Shown here one piece after another: positions 44,496 to 53,133 of a stretch of 64,000 nt of DNA. The notes beneath the pieces were generated by a model, which was given only the letters and a program-made list of their open reading frames with translations, did no database searches and had not been told where the DNA came from. The stretch comes from Aquirufa ecclesiirivi (GTDB taxonomy: Bacteria > Bacteroidota > Bacteroidia > Cytophagales > Spirosomataceae), in contig NZ_JAANOP010000002.1 of NCBI RefSeq assembly GCF_011250515.1, positions 186,001-250,000 of the forward strand. Direction: 5' to 3'. The first letter of the stretch is position 1. Every line of letters starts with the position of its first letter. The position numbers were made by a program, and so were the translations under genes.

Positions 44496-46106
44496 ATGGC
44501 TGAAGTAATTAGAATGCCCAAGATGAGCGATACCATGGTTGAAGGTGTAATCGCTAATTGGCTAAAGAAAGAGGGTGATGTAATCAAATCTGGTGATATC
44601 ATAGCTGAGGTGGAAACCGATAAAGCAACGATGGAGTTAGAGAATTACGAGGATGGAACATTATTATATATTGGCGTTAAAGTTGGTGAAGCTGTTCCCG
44701 TTGATGGAATTATCGCCATTGTTGGTACTCCAGGAGAAGATTATTCTAGTTTATTAGCTGATGCACCGGTAACGGCTGTAGTTTCTGTAGAAGCTAGCTC
44801 AACTCCTGTAGCAGCCCCAGTGGCTACTACTCCTGCGGCTCCAGCAGTAGATTTAAGTTCAATTCCAGCGAAAGCAGTAAGAATGCCTAAGATGAGTGAT
44901 ACCATGGTGGAAGGTGTCATAGCCAAATGGTTGAAGCAAGTAGGCGATGTAGTCAAATCAGGTGATATCATTGCCGAGGTAGAAACTGATAAAGCTACTA
45001 TGGAATTAGAAAACTACGAAGATGGTACTATCTTATACATTGGGGCCAAAGAAGGTGAAGGTGTTATCGTAGATGGCATCATCATGGTAGTGGGTGAACC
45101 AGGCACCGATTTTCAACCACTTTTACAACAAGCTACTACCCGAGCAGTTCCAGCACCTGCTGCACCAGTAGCCGTAGCTGCATCAGCTCCAGTGAAAGAA
45201 GCGCCAAAAGCGACTGAAACAAAAGCAACATCTTCTGGAATTCAAGCGGATGCTAAAGGAGGAATTATCAAAGCTTCTCCCCTAGCTAAAGCCTTAGCGA
45301 AAGAAAAAAATATTAACCTTAATTGGTTACAAGGAACAGGTGATGGTGGTAGAATTACTAAATCTGACGTAGAAAACTACAAACCAAATGCTGGAGGGGC
45401 CACAGGCAACTTCATTTCTGGAGAAGAGAGTTTCGAAGATATTCCAAATAGTCAAATGCGTAAGACAATCGCTCGTCGTTTGTCTGAGTCTAAATTCAGT
45501 GCACCAGAGTTTTATTTAACCATGGAAATCAACATGGATAAAGCAATGGAAGCACGTGTCAGTATGAACGAAGTATTGCCAGTCAAAATTTCATTTAATG
45601 ACATGGTGATCAAAGCGGTAGCTTTGTCTCTAGTAAAACATCCTAAAGTTAATTCATATTGGATGGAAGATCGAATCCGCGTCAATAAGCATGTACACAT
45701 TGGTATGGCAGTAGCTGTAGAAGATGGTTTATTAGTACCTGTCATTCGTTTTGCTAGTGAGAAATCAATTGCACAGATTTCTGCAGAAGCGAAAGAATTA
45801 GGTGGGAAAGCAAAAAACAAACAATTACAACCCAAGGACTGGGAGGGTAATACGTTTACTGTTAGCAATTTGGGTATGTTTGGAATCGATCAATTTACTT
45901 CCATCATTAACTCACCCGAATCATGTATTTTGGCAGTGGGCGGTATAAAAGAAACAGTGGGTGTAAAGAATGGTCAATTCTATGCAACGAATATCATGAA
46001 GTTAACCTTGACTTGCGACCATCGCGTGGTAGATGGTGCAACAGGTGCTGCGTTTTTACTTACGTTAAAACAGTATCTAGAGGATCCCATTAAGATGTTT
46101 ATCTAA
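44496..46106 (+). CDS. pdhC: Pyruvate dehydrogenase E2 (dihydrolipoamide acetyltransferase) with two lipoyl domains
   Basis: A 536-residue core subunit of the pyruvate dehydrogenase complex. Two lipoyl domains (about 1-78 and 127-205) carry the modified lysines Lys43 and Lys166, each in ETDKATMELENYEDG, and are nearly the same sequence. An Ala/Pro/Val-rich linker follows, then the subunit-binding domain (about 258-295, SPLAKALAKEKNI) and the catalytic domain with His509 in DHRVVDG. The E1 genes are not adjacent, although a promoter of its own is present. Pyruvate rather than 2-oxoglutarate specificity is inferred from the MPKMSDTM start. Confidence 0.93.
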   Translation: MAEVIRMPKMSDTMVEGVIANWLKKEGDVIKSGDIIAEVETDKATMELENYEDGTLLYIGVKVGEAVPVDGIIAIVGTPGEDYSSLLADAPVTAVVSVEASSTPVAAPVATTPAAPAVDLSSIPAKAVRMPKMSDTMVEGVIAKWLKQVGDVVKSGDIIAEVETDKATMELENYEDGTILYIGAKEGEGVIVDGIIMVVGEPGTDFQPLLQQATTRAVPAPAAPVAVAASAPVKEAPKATETKATSSGIQADAKGGIIKASPLAKALAKEKNINLNWLQGTGDGGRITKSDVENYKPNAGGATGNFISGEESFEDIPNSQMRKTIARRLSESKFSAPEFYLTMEINMDKAMEARVSMNEVLPVKISFNDMVIKAVALSLVKHPKVNSYWMEDRIRVNKHVHIGMAVAVEDGLLVPVIRFASEKSIAQISAEAKELGGKAKNKQLQPKDWEGNTFTVSNLGMFGIDQFTSIINSPESCILAVGGIKETVGVKNGQFYATNIMKLTLTCDHRVVDGATGAAFLLTLKQYLEDPIKMFI

Positions 46107-46119
46107 ACAAAAATAATGG

Positions 46120-46152
46120 CAAGCCTCGAAAATTTCGGGGCTTGTCTATTTT
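46120..46152 (+). terminator. Terminator after pdhC
   Basis: CAAGCCTCG (46120-46128) pairs with 46136-46144 (CGGGGCTTG, one wobble), followed by a short T-rich tail, 13 bp after the pdhC stop and before hisG. Confidence 0.7.
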
Positions 46153-46167
46153 AGGAAAATTACGAAT

Positions 46168-47031
46168 ATGAGCAATACTAACATAAGAATCGCAGTGCAG
46201 AAATCAGGAAGATTAAGTGACGATTCATTGAAATTATTTAAAGAATGTGGAATTAAGTTTGAGTCTGGCGGATCTAAGTTACGTTCGATATCAAGCAATT
46301 TTCCGATTGAATTTTTGTTCTTGCGTGACGATGATATTCCAGGATATGTAGAGGATGGTGTAGCTGATTTAGGAGTAATTGGACTCAATGTATTAGAAGA
46401 AAATCGCAAAGAGGTAGAAATTGTCAAGGAATTAGGATTTTCCAAGTGTAGACTATCATTGGCTATTCCTAGAAATGAAGTTTATACGGATTTAAGTTAT
46501 TTTGAAGGTAAAAATATAGCTACCTCCTATCCTAACTTGACCAATAATTTCCTGAAATCCAAAGGTATTACTGCCCATACACATGAGATTTCTGGTTCAG
46601 TGGAAATTGCTCCAAGCATTGGACTTGCGGAAGGAATTTGTGATATTGTTTCCACAGGTGGAACATTACTTAGTAATGGCTTAAAAGAAGTTGCGGAAGT
46701 CTTTAAAAGTCAGGCCGTATTGATTTCCAACAACTCATTAACAGCAGAAAAGAAAAGTATTTTAGAAAAACTCACATTCCGCATTGATTCCGTTCAAAGA
46801 GGTCAAAATGCTAAGTATGTGGTTTTAAATGCAGAAGAAAAGAATTTAGAGAAAATTATCGCCTTATTACCGGGCATGAAATCGCCTTCTCGTGTACCAT
46901 TAGCTGAAAAAGGTTGGTATTCCTTGCATTCTGTTATTTCTGAAAATGATTTCTGGGAAATCATTGAGTCTTTGCGCGAAGCGGGTGCTCAAGGAATTTT
47001 AGTGTTACCTATTGAGAAAATGATTCTTTAG
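46168..47031 (+). CDS. hisG: ATP phosphoribosyltransferase, long form
   Basis: The first enzyme of histidine synthesis, condensing ATP and PRPP. At 287 residues it is the long, hexameric form with a C-terminal histidine-binding regulatory domain (about 220-287, SPSRVPLAEKGWYSLHSVI), so feedback inhibition is expected. The N-terminal RIAVQKSGRLSDDSLKLF and GLAEGICDIVSTGGTLLSNGL segments form the catalytic site. It starts the hisG-hisD-hisC run, 1 bp before hisD. Confidence 0.97.
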   Translation: MSNTNIRIAVQKSGRLSDDSLKLFKECGIKFESGGSKLRSISSNFPIEFLFLRDDDIPGYVEDGVADLGVIGLNVLEENRKEVEIVKELGFSKCRLSLAIPRNEVYTDLSYFEGKNIATSYPNLTNNFLKSKGITAHTHEISGSVEIAPSIGLAEGICDIVSTGGTLLSNGLKEVAEVFKSQAVLISNNSLTAEKKSILEKLTFRIDSVQRGQNAKYVVLNAEEKNLEKIIALLPGMKSPSRVPLAEKGWYSLHSVISENDFWEIIESLREAGAQGILVLPIEKMIL

Positions 47032-47032
47032 T

Positions 47033-48304
47033 ATGATTCCTTTTATAAAATATCCTTCTGTCGACACCTTTGCTCAAATTTGTCAAAGACCCAGCTTAGA
47101 TGCCCAATCTTTGGATGAAATCATTGAAGGGATATTCACACATGTTGAAACCCAACAAGATCAAGCATTGCGTGATTTAACGTTGAAATTTGAAAAGAGA
47201 GAGATACAAGAAATTCTTTATACTGAACAAGAAATAAACGAACTTGCTAATCAGGTTCCTGAATCACTAGAAAAGGCTATTCAACAAGCTTATGCCAATA
47301 TTCATACCTTTCATGAATCTCAACAGTTTGTATCTCATAAAATAGAAACAAGTCCTGGTGTAATTTGTTGGCAGAAGGCTAGCCCAATTGAAAAGGTGGG
47401 TATTTATATTCCTGGAGGAACAGCTCCATTATTTTCTACCATTTTAATGTTGGCTATTCCTGCACAAATAGCAGGTTGTAATGAGATTGTTTTATGTACT
47501 CCTGCTGTGCATCCAGCCATTTTCTATACTGCAAAGTTGTGTGGCGTTACAAAAATGGCTAAAGTTGGTGGAGCGCAAGCTGTAGCAGCGATGGCTTTAG
47601 GAACTGAATCCATTCCAAAAGTGTATAAGATTTTTGGACCTGGTAATCAATATGTGACTGCAGCCAAAATGTTTGCGAACCACAAAGGAATAGCGATCGA
47701 CATGCCCGCTGGACCCTCTGAGGTGGCGGTATATGCTGATTCACATGCTAATCCAGCCTATGCAGCGGCAGATTTATTGTCACAAGCTGAGCATGGAATT
47801 GATTCACAAGTATTTTTAGTGGCTTTAGAAGAATCCTTCATTGAAAAGACTCAAGCAGAACTAGAAAAACAAGTTGAACTTTTGGATAGGAAAGATTTAG
47901 CTTTACAAGCCTTGAAAAATTCAAAAGCAATTTTGGTTAAAGATAGAAAAGAAGCAATTCAATTATTAAATGAATATGCCGCTGAGCACTTGATATTAGC
48001 CTGTGATCAACCAGAGGAATTTGCTGATCACATTGTGAATGCTGGATCAATCTTTTTGGGTAATTTCACCCCCGAGGCAGCAGGTGATTATGCATCGGGT
48101 ACTAACCATACTTTACCTACCAATGGATTTGCAAAAGCTTATTCTGGAGTTAATTTGGCTAGTTTTCAGAAAAAAATCACGCTTCAAAGTATCAGTCAAA
48201 TAGGCTTAGAAGTATTGGGTCAAAGTATCATCGACATGGCAGAGGCTGAATCATTACAGGCACATGCTAATGCCGTAGCGATTCGATTAAACACACGTTC
48301 ATGA
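47033..48304 (+). CDS. hisD: Histidinol dehydrogenase
   Basis: A 423-residue zinc enzyme that oxidises histidinol to histidine with two NAD. Recognisable are VGIYIPGGTAPLFSTILM near 122, IFGPGNQYVTAAKM near 200, PAGPSEV near 225, the zinc-binding LLSQAEHGIDSQ near 250 and EHLILACDQ / GDYASGTNHTLPT near 320-355 with the catalytic His pair. It overlaps hisC by 4 bp. Confidence 0.97.
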   Translation: MIPFIKYPSVDTFAQICQRPSLDAQSLDEIIEGIFTHVETQQDQALRDLTLKFEKREIQEILYTEQEINELANQVPESLEKAIQQAYANIHTFHESQQFVSHKIETSPGVICWQKASPIEKVGIYIPGGTAPLFSTILMLAIPAQIAGCNEIVLCTPAVHPAIFYTAKLCGVTKMAKVGGAQAVAAMALGTESIPKVYKIFGPGNQYVTAAKMFANHKGIAIDMPAGPSEVAVYADSHANPAYAAADLLSQAEHGIDSQVFLVALEESFIEKTQAELEKQVELLDRKDLALQALKNSKAILVKDRKEAIQLLNEYAAEHLILACDQPEEFADHIVNAGSIFLGNFTPEAAGDYASGTNHTLPTNGFAKAYSGVNLASFQKKITLQSISQIGLEVLGQSIIDMAEAESLQAHANAVAIRLNTRS

Positions 48305-49350
48305 ATTATCAATCCATCATATTACCACATATTTGGAATTTGAAACCTTATTCGTCGGCTAGAGATGAATTTAAAGGTAAGGAAGGAGTATTCTTAGATG
48401 CTAATGAAAATCCAATAGGTTCTCCACTACCTGAAAATTGGAATCGTTATCCTGATCCCATGCAATGGGAAATCAAGGAAGAGTTGTCGGCTATTAAACA
48501 AATTCCTGTCAATCAAATATTTATAGGAAATGGATCTGATGAAGCAATTGACTTAATCATCCGTATGACCTGTGCAGGACCTGCAAATTCGATTATTTTA
48601 TGCCCTCCTACTTATGGAATGTATGAAGTAAGCGCATCGATTAATCATGTTAAAATCATTGCTGTCCCTTTAACTCAGGAATATCAATTAAACGTTGACC
48701 AAATTTTATCTTCGGTAAAAGAAGAAACGCGAATCATCTTTATTTGTTCACCGAATAACCCGACGGGAAATAAAATTAATCGAAATGATATTTATCAAAT
48801 CATAGAAAATTTTCAGCAAGGTTTTGTCATTATAGATGAAGCCTATATTGATTTTTCTGATGAGCCTAGTTTCATTACAGAATTGAATAAATTTCCTAAC
48901 GTAATCGTCATGCAAACGCTATCCAAGGCATATGGATTGGCATCTTTGCGTTTAGGAATGGCATATGCGCATCCACAAATTATTCAAATTTTAAATAAAA
49001 TTAAACCGCCATACAACATAGGTGGAGCGACACAGGCATTGGTTTTAGAGGCTTTAAAGAATAGAGATTTTTTATTTAATTCGATTCAACAAATAAATCA
49101 TGCAAAAAATACGTTAATTTCAGAGTTGGAAGCTATGCCTCAAGTGATTCGTATTTTTCCTTCTCAAGCTAATTTTATCTTGGTGAAAATGGAAAAAGCG
49201 CAAGAATTATTTGATTATTTAATATCGCAACAAGTCATTACTAGAAATCGATCTAATGTGGCTTTATGTGAAAATTCCATCAGAATTACCGTTGGTTTAC
49301 CAGAGGAAAATCAAGTATTAGTTCAAAAAATACAAGAATTTTATTCTTAA
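48301..49350 (+). CDS. hisC: Histidinol-phosphate aminotransferase
   Basis: A 349-residue PLP enzyme. The substrate-binding FLDANENPIG lies near 31, SPNNPTGNKI near 156, DEAYIDFSDEP near 180 and the cofactor lysine is Lys209 in LSKAYGLASLRLGMA. It overlaps hisD by 4 bp. In most Bacteroidota hisB follows; here the next gene encodes an outer-membrane protein 4 bp on, and no hisB is seen. Confidence 0.95.
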   Translation: MNYQSIILPHIWNLKPYSSARDEFKGKEGVFLDANENPIGSPLPENWNRYPDPMQWEIKEELSAIKQIPVNQIFIGNGSDEAIDLIIRMTCAGPANSIILCPPTYGMYEVSASINHVKIIAVPLTQEYQLNVDQILSSVKEETRIIFICSPNNPTGNKINRNDIYQIIENFQQGFVIIDEAYIDFSDEPSFITELNKFPNVIVMQTLSKAYGLASLRLGMAYAHPQIIQILNKIKPPYNIGGATQALVLEALKNRDFLFNSIQQINHAKNTLISELEAMPQVIRIFPSQANFILVKMEKAQELFDYLISQQVITRNRSNVALCENSIRITVGLPEENQVLVQKIQEFYS

Positions 49351-49354
49351 CTAT

Positions 49355-49876
49355 ATGTTTAAAAAGAGCCTGTTCATTCTGTTATTTACTTGCCTATCCT
49401 CCGTAGCTTTTGGTCAAATTCAAGAATGGGCCTCAGGTTTTAGGATTGGTGAACCAGGCGGATTTATGGCACGTAAATATTTGAGTAACGGCATTAATGC
49501 GGTAGAAGTTAATATTGGAGCATATGGTGGCTTGTGGGGAACCGACAGAAATTATAAAGATGGTACGTTTAAGAATATTGGTTTCACGATGAATGCTTTG
49601 TATTTGTGGCATCATCCCACATTAATTAATTCAGATATCCATACATATTACGGATTTGGTCCTCAGTATACATCCAGAGATTTATATGCCAAAGGAAGTA
49701 CCACACCAACAAACAATGGGGGATTTGGTGCTGCTGCCGTTGGTGGAATTGAATTTTATCCCGTTGATGCCCCTAATTTATCCTTTTTTGGTGAAGTAGG
49801 ATTTTACAATGAGATTGCACCTAACCCTTTCTTTTTTCATGTACAAGGTGGAATTGGAGTTCGGGTAAATTTCTAA
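49355..49876 (+). CDS. Small outer-membrane beta-barrel protein
   Basis: A 173-residue protein with a signal peptide (cleavage near AFG-Q, residue 21). The mature part alternates polar and hydrophobic residues with many glycines and aromatics, and ends in VRVNF, the terminal phenylalanine expected for an outer-membrane barrel. I would expect about eight strands. It starts 4 bp after hisC, so it is probably co-transcribed with the histidine genes, without a known functional link. No family name can be assigned. Confidence 0.7.
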   Translation: MFKKSLFILLFTCLSSVAFGQIQEWASGFRIGEPGGFMARKYLSNGINAVEVNIGAYGGLWGTDRNYKDGTFKNIGFTMNALYLWHHPTLINSDIHTYYGFGPQYTSRDLYAKGSTTPTNNGGFGAAAVGGIEFYPVDAPNLSFFGEVGFYNEIAPNPFFFHVQGGIGVRVNF

Positions 49877-49881
49877 TTGAT

Positions 49882-49914
49882 ATTGCAATTTCACAGAAAA
49901 ATCATGACATTTGC
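49882..49914 (+). promoter_or_regulatory. Promoter candidate of tRNA-Ala
   Basis: ATTG (49882-49885), 20 bp, GACATTTGC (49906-49914): each box has one mismatch to the Bacteroidota consensus. The expected start of transcription is 6 bases or so before the tRNA at 49926. Confidence 0.5.
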
Positions 49915-49925
49915 AATCCATAAAC

Positions 49926-50002
<77 letters not shown>

Positions 50003-50005
50003 TTT

Positions 50006-50062
50006 AAAACGTAGCATGAAGAATGTAGAATGAAAATTCAATTCTTGATGCTACGTTTTTTT
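50006..50062 (+). terminator. Terminator of tRNA-Ala
   Basis: AAAACGTAGCAT (50006-50017) pairs with ATGCTACGTTTT (50048-50059), with a partly paired inner region, then more T residues. It ends the tRNA transcript 4 bp after CCA. Confidence 0.85.
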
Positions 50063-50123
50063 AGTGGATGATTTATCATGAAAATTTGTTAGGAGATTAG
50101 TCAGGGAGATCGGTCTGTCGAAG

Positions 50124-50156
50124 AGATTTGTCAAATTTTCAAAATTTGACAAATCT
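50124..50156. repeat. 33-bp perfect palindrome
   Basis: A 16-bp arm AGATTTGTCAAATTTT (50124-50139) and its exact complement at 50141-50156 around a single central base. It lies in the non-coding stretch 50063-50207, between the tRNA-Ala terminator and the end of nspC. There is no T-tract, so it is a poor terminator. The arms contain TTTGTCAAA, reminiscent of a regulator site, but could also be the relic of a small mobile palindrome. Nothing else is seen in this stretch; a 77-codon frame at 50051-50284 looks spurious. Confidence 0.75.
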
Positions 50157-50207
50157 AAGCGGAAATGAGCACATATAAGCTCGTTTATAATCACAAATAC
50201 TGATAAT

Positions 50208-51356
50208 TTACAGACGATCTTTAAACGACTCATATCCAAAACTTTTGAATAGCACAAAGTTTTGATTCCTATCCAATTTACCAATACTAGGCAAATTAAC
50301 TCCGTTGAAAGTGGTTGTTTTGACCATTGTATAATGAATCATATCTTCCAAAATGATCTCATCCCCTATTTGTAATGGTTCATCAAAAGAATAGTCTCCA
50401 TAATAATCTCCAGCTAGACAAGTCATGCCACCAAAGCGATATGTCGGTTTTCCTGCCACTGGTTCTGAATCCGCAAAACGAATTCTTGGTTTATAAGGCA
50501 TTTCTAAGGTATCAGGCATGTGAGCCGCAAAAGATACATCCAAAATGGCTACATTTATTCCTGCCGAATGAACAATATCTAACACGGTAGATTTTAAAAA
50601 TCCAATTTGCCAACCCACTGCTGAACCTGGTTCTAAAATAATGGATAAATTAGGGTATTTAGCTTTAAAGCGAGTTAGAACTGATATTAAATGATCTACT
50701 TGATAATCTTCCCGAGTTATCAAATGCCCACCTCCAAGATTTAACCATTTAATTTTTGGCAATAAATCACCAAATTTCTCATCAATGACAGCCAACGTTC
50801 TTTCCAAAACAAAAGAATCATTTTCACATAAAGTATGAGAATGTAACCCTTCTATTCCTTCAGGTAATGTTTCTCCGATATCAGACCGACGAATTCCCAA
50901 TCTTGAACCAGGAACGCAAGGATTATACATGTCAGTTTCTACTTCAGCATATTCAGGATTAATACGTATACCACAAGAAATACCCTGCTGAGCCGCACTC
51001 TGATAATACTGCTGATATTGATTCAGCGAGTTAAAAGAAAGGTGACTTGTATAAGAAGCTAACTCCTCAAATTCTTTTTCTAAATAAGCTGGTGAATAGA
51101 CGTGACATTTAACCTGCATCTCTTCATAAGCCAAACGCGCTTCATGCAAAGAACTAGCCGTAGCCCCAGCTAAATACTGTCGAACCAATGGGAATTCATG
51201 GTAAAATGAAAAACCCTTTAAGGCACAAATAATCTCAATACCTGCTTCTTGTTGAACCCGTTGCAGTAATCTAAGATTATTCAATAATAGATTTTCCTCC
51301 AAAACAAAGCAAGGCGAAGGTATAGTAGGATAAACCTCTGTAGGTCTAATATTCAT
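50208..51356 (-). CDS. nspC: Carboxynorspermidine/carboxyspermidine decarboxylase
   Basis: A 382-residue PLP enzyme of the alanine-racemase fold that decarboxylates carboxy(nor)spermidine to (nor)spermidine. The cofactor lysine is Lys47 in CALKGFSFY. Other marks are ATASSLHEARLAYEEM near 75, GIRINPEYAEVETDMYNPC near 140, LNLGGGHLITREDY near 205 and the C-terminal MTCLAGDYYGDY with its catalytic cysteine. It overlaps the upstream dehydrogenase gene by 11 bp. This is the alternative spermidine route typical of Bacteroidota. Confidence 0.95.
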   Translation of the reverse strand: MNIRPTEVYPTIPSPCFVLEENLLLNNLRLLQRVQQEAGIEIICALKGFSFYHEFPLVRQYLAGATASSLHEARLAYEEMQVKCHVYSPAYLEKEFEELASYTSHLSFNSLNQYQQYYQSAAQQGISCGIRINPEYAEVETDMYNPCVPGSRLGIRRSDIGETLPEGIEGLHSHTLCENDSFVLERTLAVIDEKFGDLLPKIKWLNLGGGHLITREDYQVDHLISVLTRFKAKYPNLSIILEPGSAVGWQIGFLKSTVLDIVHSAGINVAILDVSFAAHMPDTLEMPYKPRIRFADSEPVAGKPTYRFGGMTCLAGDYYGDYSFDEPLQIGDEIILEDMIHYTMVKTTTFNGVNLPSIGKLDRNQNFVLFKSFGYESFKDRL

Positions 51357-52560
51357 GTGGAAGGGTGATATTGTGCAATTCGTGCCAAGGTAAACCGTGA
51401 ATATTTAACATCTCCATAAATGGGTCAGGATTAAATTCTTCTACATTATACACTCCAGCCTTTATCCAATCTCCTTGAATCATTAAACTAGCTCCAATCA
51501 TGGCAGGTACTCCTGTCGTATAACTAACTCCTTGCGCCTGAACCTCTTTATAGCATTCGGCATGGTGACAGTTGTTATACACATAATACGTAGCTTCTTG
51601 ACCATCTTTGATACCTTTAATCTGACAACCAATGGAGGTCTGACCAGAATAATTCTCTCCCAAAGTGCCAGGCTCTGGAAGTACCGCTTTTAAAAATTCC
51701 AAGGGTACGATATCCATACCATTGAATTTAATTGGCTGAATCGAAGTCATACCCACATTTTGTAATACCTCTAAATGTGTTAAATATGCCTGACCAAAAG
51801 TCATCCAAAAACGAGCGCGTTTCAATGTTGGAAAGTTTTTAGTCAAAGACTCTAATTCTTCATGAAATAATAAATAGGATTCTTTAGGTCCTATATTGGG
51901 ATATTCAATAGGCTTATGAATGGACATCGCTTCAATCTCAACCCATTGACCATTTTCCCAATATTTCCCCTTTTGAGTAATCTCACGAATATTAATTTCT
52001 GGATTAAAATTTGTCGCAAAAGCCTTTCCATGATCACCTGCATTACAATCAATGATATCCAAGTAATGCATCTCATCAAAATAATGCTTATTCGCATAAG
52101 CTGTGTATACACCGGTTACACCAGGATCAAATCCACAACCTAATAAAGCCATTAATCCAGCTTCCTTAAATCTTTCTTGATAAGCCCACTGCCATGAATA
52201 TTCAAATTTTGCTTCATCTTTAGGCTCATAATTGGCTGTATCCAAATAATGAACACCTGTAGCCAAACAAGCATCCATAATTGTTAAATCTTGATATGGC
52301 AAAGCCACATTAATCACCATGAAAGGCTTTTCCTCAGTGAATAATTTTACTAATTCGGGAACAGAGTCGGCATCTACTTGACGCGTTTTAATCGCAGTAG
52401 GAAGTCCAATATTTTGTGCCTCCTTCGCGATTGCATCACATTTGGATAATGTTCTAGAAGCCAACACCACCTCTGAAAAAACCTGGGGATTCATGGCACA
52501 TTTCTTAGCCACTACATTACCAACACCACCGGCACCGATTATAATTACCTTTTTCGACAT
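51346..52560 (-). CDS. Carboxynorspermidine/carboxyspermidine dehydrogenase (saccharopine dehydrogenase-like)
   Basis: A 404-residue reductase that joins aspartate semialdehyde and a diamine (putrescine or diaminopropane) with NADPH. The Rossmann motif is VIIIGAGGVGNVVAKKCA (6-23), followed by LASRTLSKC and the family-specific GCGFDPGVTGVYTAYA near 140 and EYPNIGPKESYLLFHEE near 220. I start at the ATG at 52560, since the longer frame adds eleven residues not conserved. It forms a two-gene unit with nspC. Confidence 0.94.
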   Translation of the reverse strand: MSKKVIIIGAGGVGNVVAKKCAMNPQVFSEVVLASRTLSKCDAIAKEAQNIGLPTAIKTRQVDADSVPELVKLFTEEKPFMVINVALPYQDLTIMDACLATGVHYLDTANYEPKDEAKFEYSWQWAYQERFKEAGLMALLGCGFDPGVTGVYTAYANKHYFDEMHYLDIIDCNAGDHGKAFATNFNPEINIREITQKGKYWENGQWVEIEAMSIHKPIEYPNIGPKESYLLFHEELESLTKNFPTLKRARFWMTFGQAYLTHLEVLQNVGMTSIQPIKFNGMDIVPLEFLKAVLPEPGTLGENYSGQTSIGCQIKGIKDGQEATYYVYNNCHHAECYKEVQAQGVSYTTGVPAMIGASLMIQGDWIKAGVYNVEEFNPDPFMEMLNIHGLPWHELHNITLPHEY

Positions 52561-52620
52561 AGTTTTATTTAAAAGAATGCAAAAATACATCAAGAGAAGC
52601 TTTTATCCTTCAAGCTTTCA

Positions 52621-53133
52621 TTAATTTTTAAAAGGACGTATCAATTTCACAAAACTTCCCAACCAATATTTAGTGTATAAGTTATCTTCTCGTACTCCTT
52701 TTGAAGTACTTGAATGAAGAAAATAGACTTCATTGGCAGATTTAATACGTGAAATTATACCTGAATGATTGATTACTTTAGTTTGACTCGTGGCAAAAAA
52801 TACCCAATCACCTACTTGAGCATCCTGAATTGAAATAGGTAAACCAAATTGTGCTTGATCTTTTGATAGTCTTGGAATTTGAAAATGTTGATCTGCATAC
52901 ATTCTGAATAACAAACCAGAGCAATCCATCCCTTTGCGATCTATTCCTCCAGTTCGGTAAGGCACACCTTGGTATGACAATCCTGAATGAATCAGTTGAT
53001 CTATTTCACGTATTGTATAATTAGCCTCTATTGGAGGATTTGCTAAACCGAGAAATTGAATTGTCTTTTTCCAAACGGAACAAGAAGAAACAAGAACAAG
53101 TAACACCCATAATACAGCAATTCTCCTAAACAT
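52621..53133 (-). CDS. NlpC/P60-family peptidoglycan hydrolase lipoprotein
   Basis: A 170-residue lipoprotein with lipobox VSSC, lipidated Cys18. The NlpC/P60 domain cuts stem peptides in the cell wall: catalytic Cys71 is in GMDCSGLLFRMY, the histidine in INHSGII near 122 and a third polar residue near 137. The length suggests a domain with no substrate-binding repeats (LysM or SH3). It overlaps the start of the helicase gene end by 8 bp, so the two are co-transcribed. Confidence 0.92.
   Translation of the reverse strand: MFRRIAVLWVLLVLVSSCSVWKKTIQFLGLANPPIEANYTIREIDQLIHSGLSYQGVPYRTGGIDRKGMDCSGLLFRMYADQHFQIPRLSKDQAQFGLPISIQDAQVGDWVFFATSQTKVINHSGIISRIKSANEVYFLHSSTSKGVREDNLYTKYWLGSFVKLIRPFKN

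Noticed and set aside
50051-50284. A 77-codon leftward frame after nspC
   Set aside because: It overlaps the nspC end, spans the palindrome and the tRNA-Ala terminator and has no recognisable protein features.
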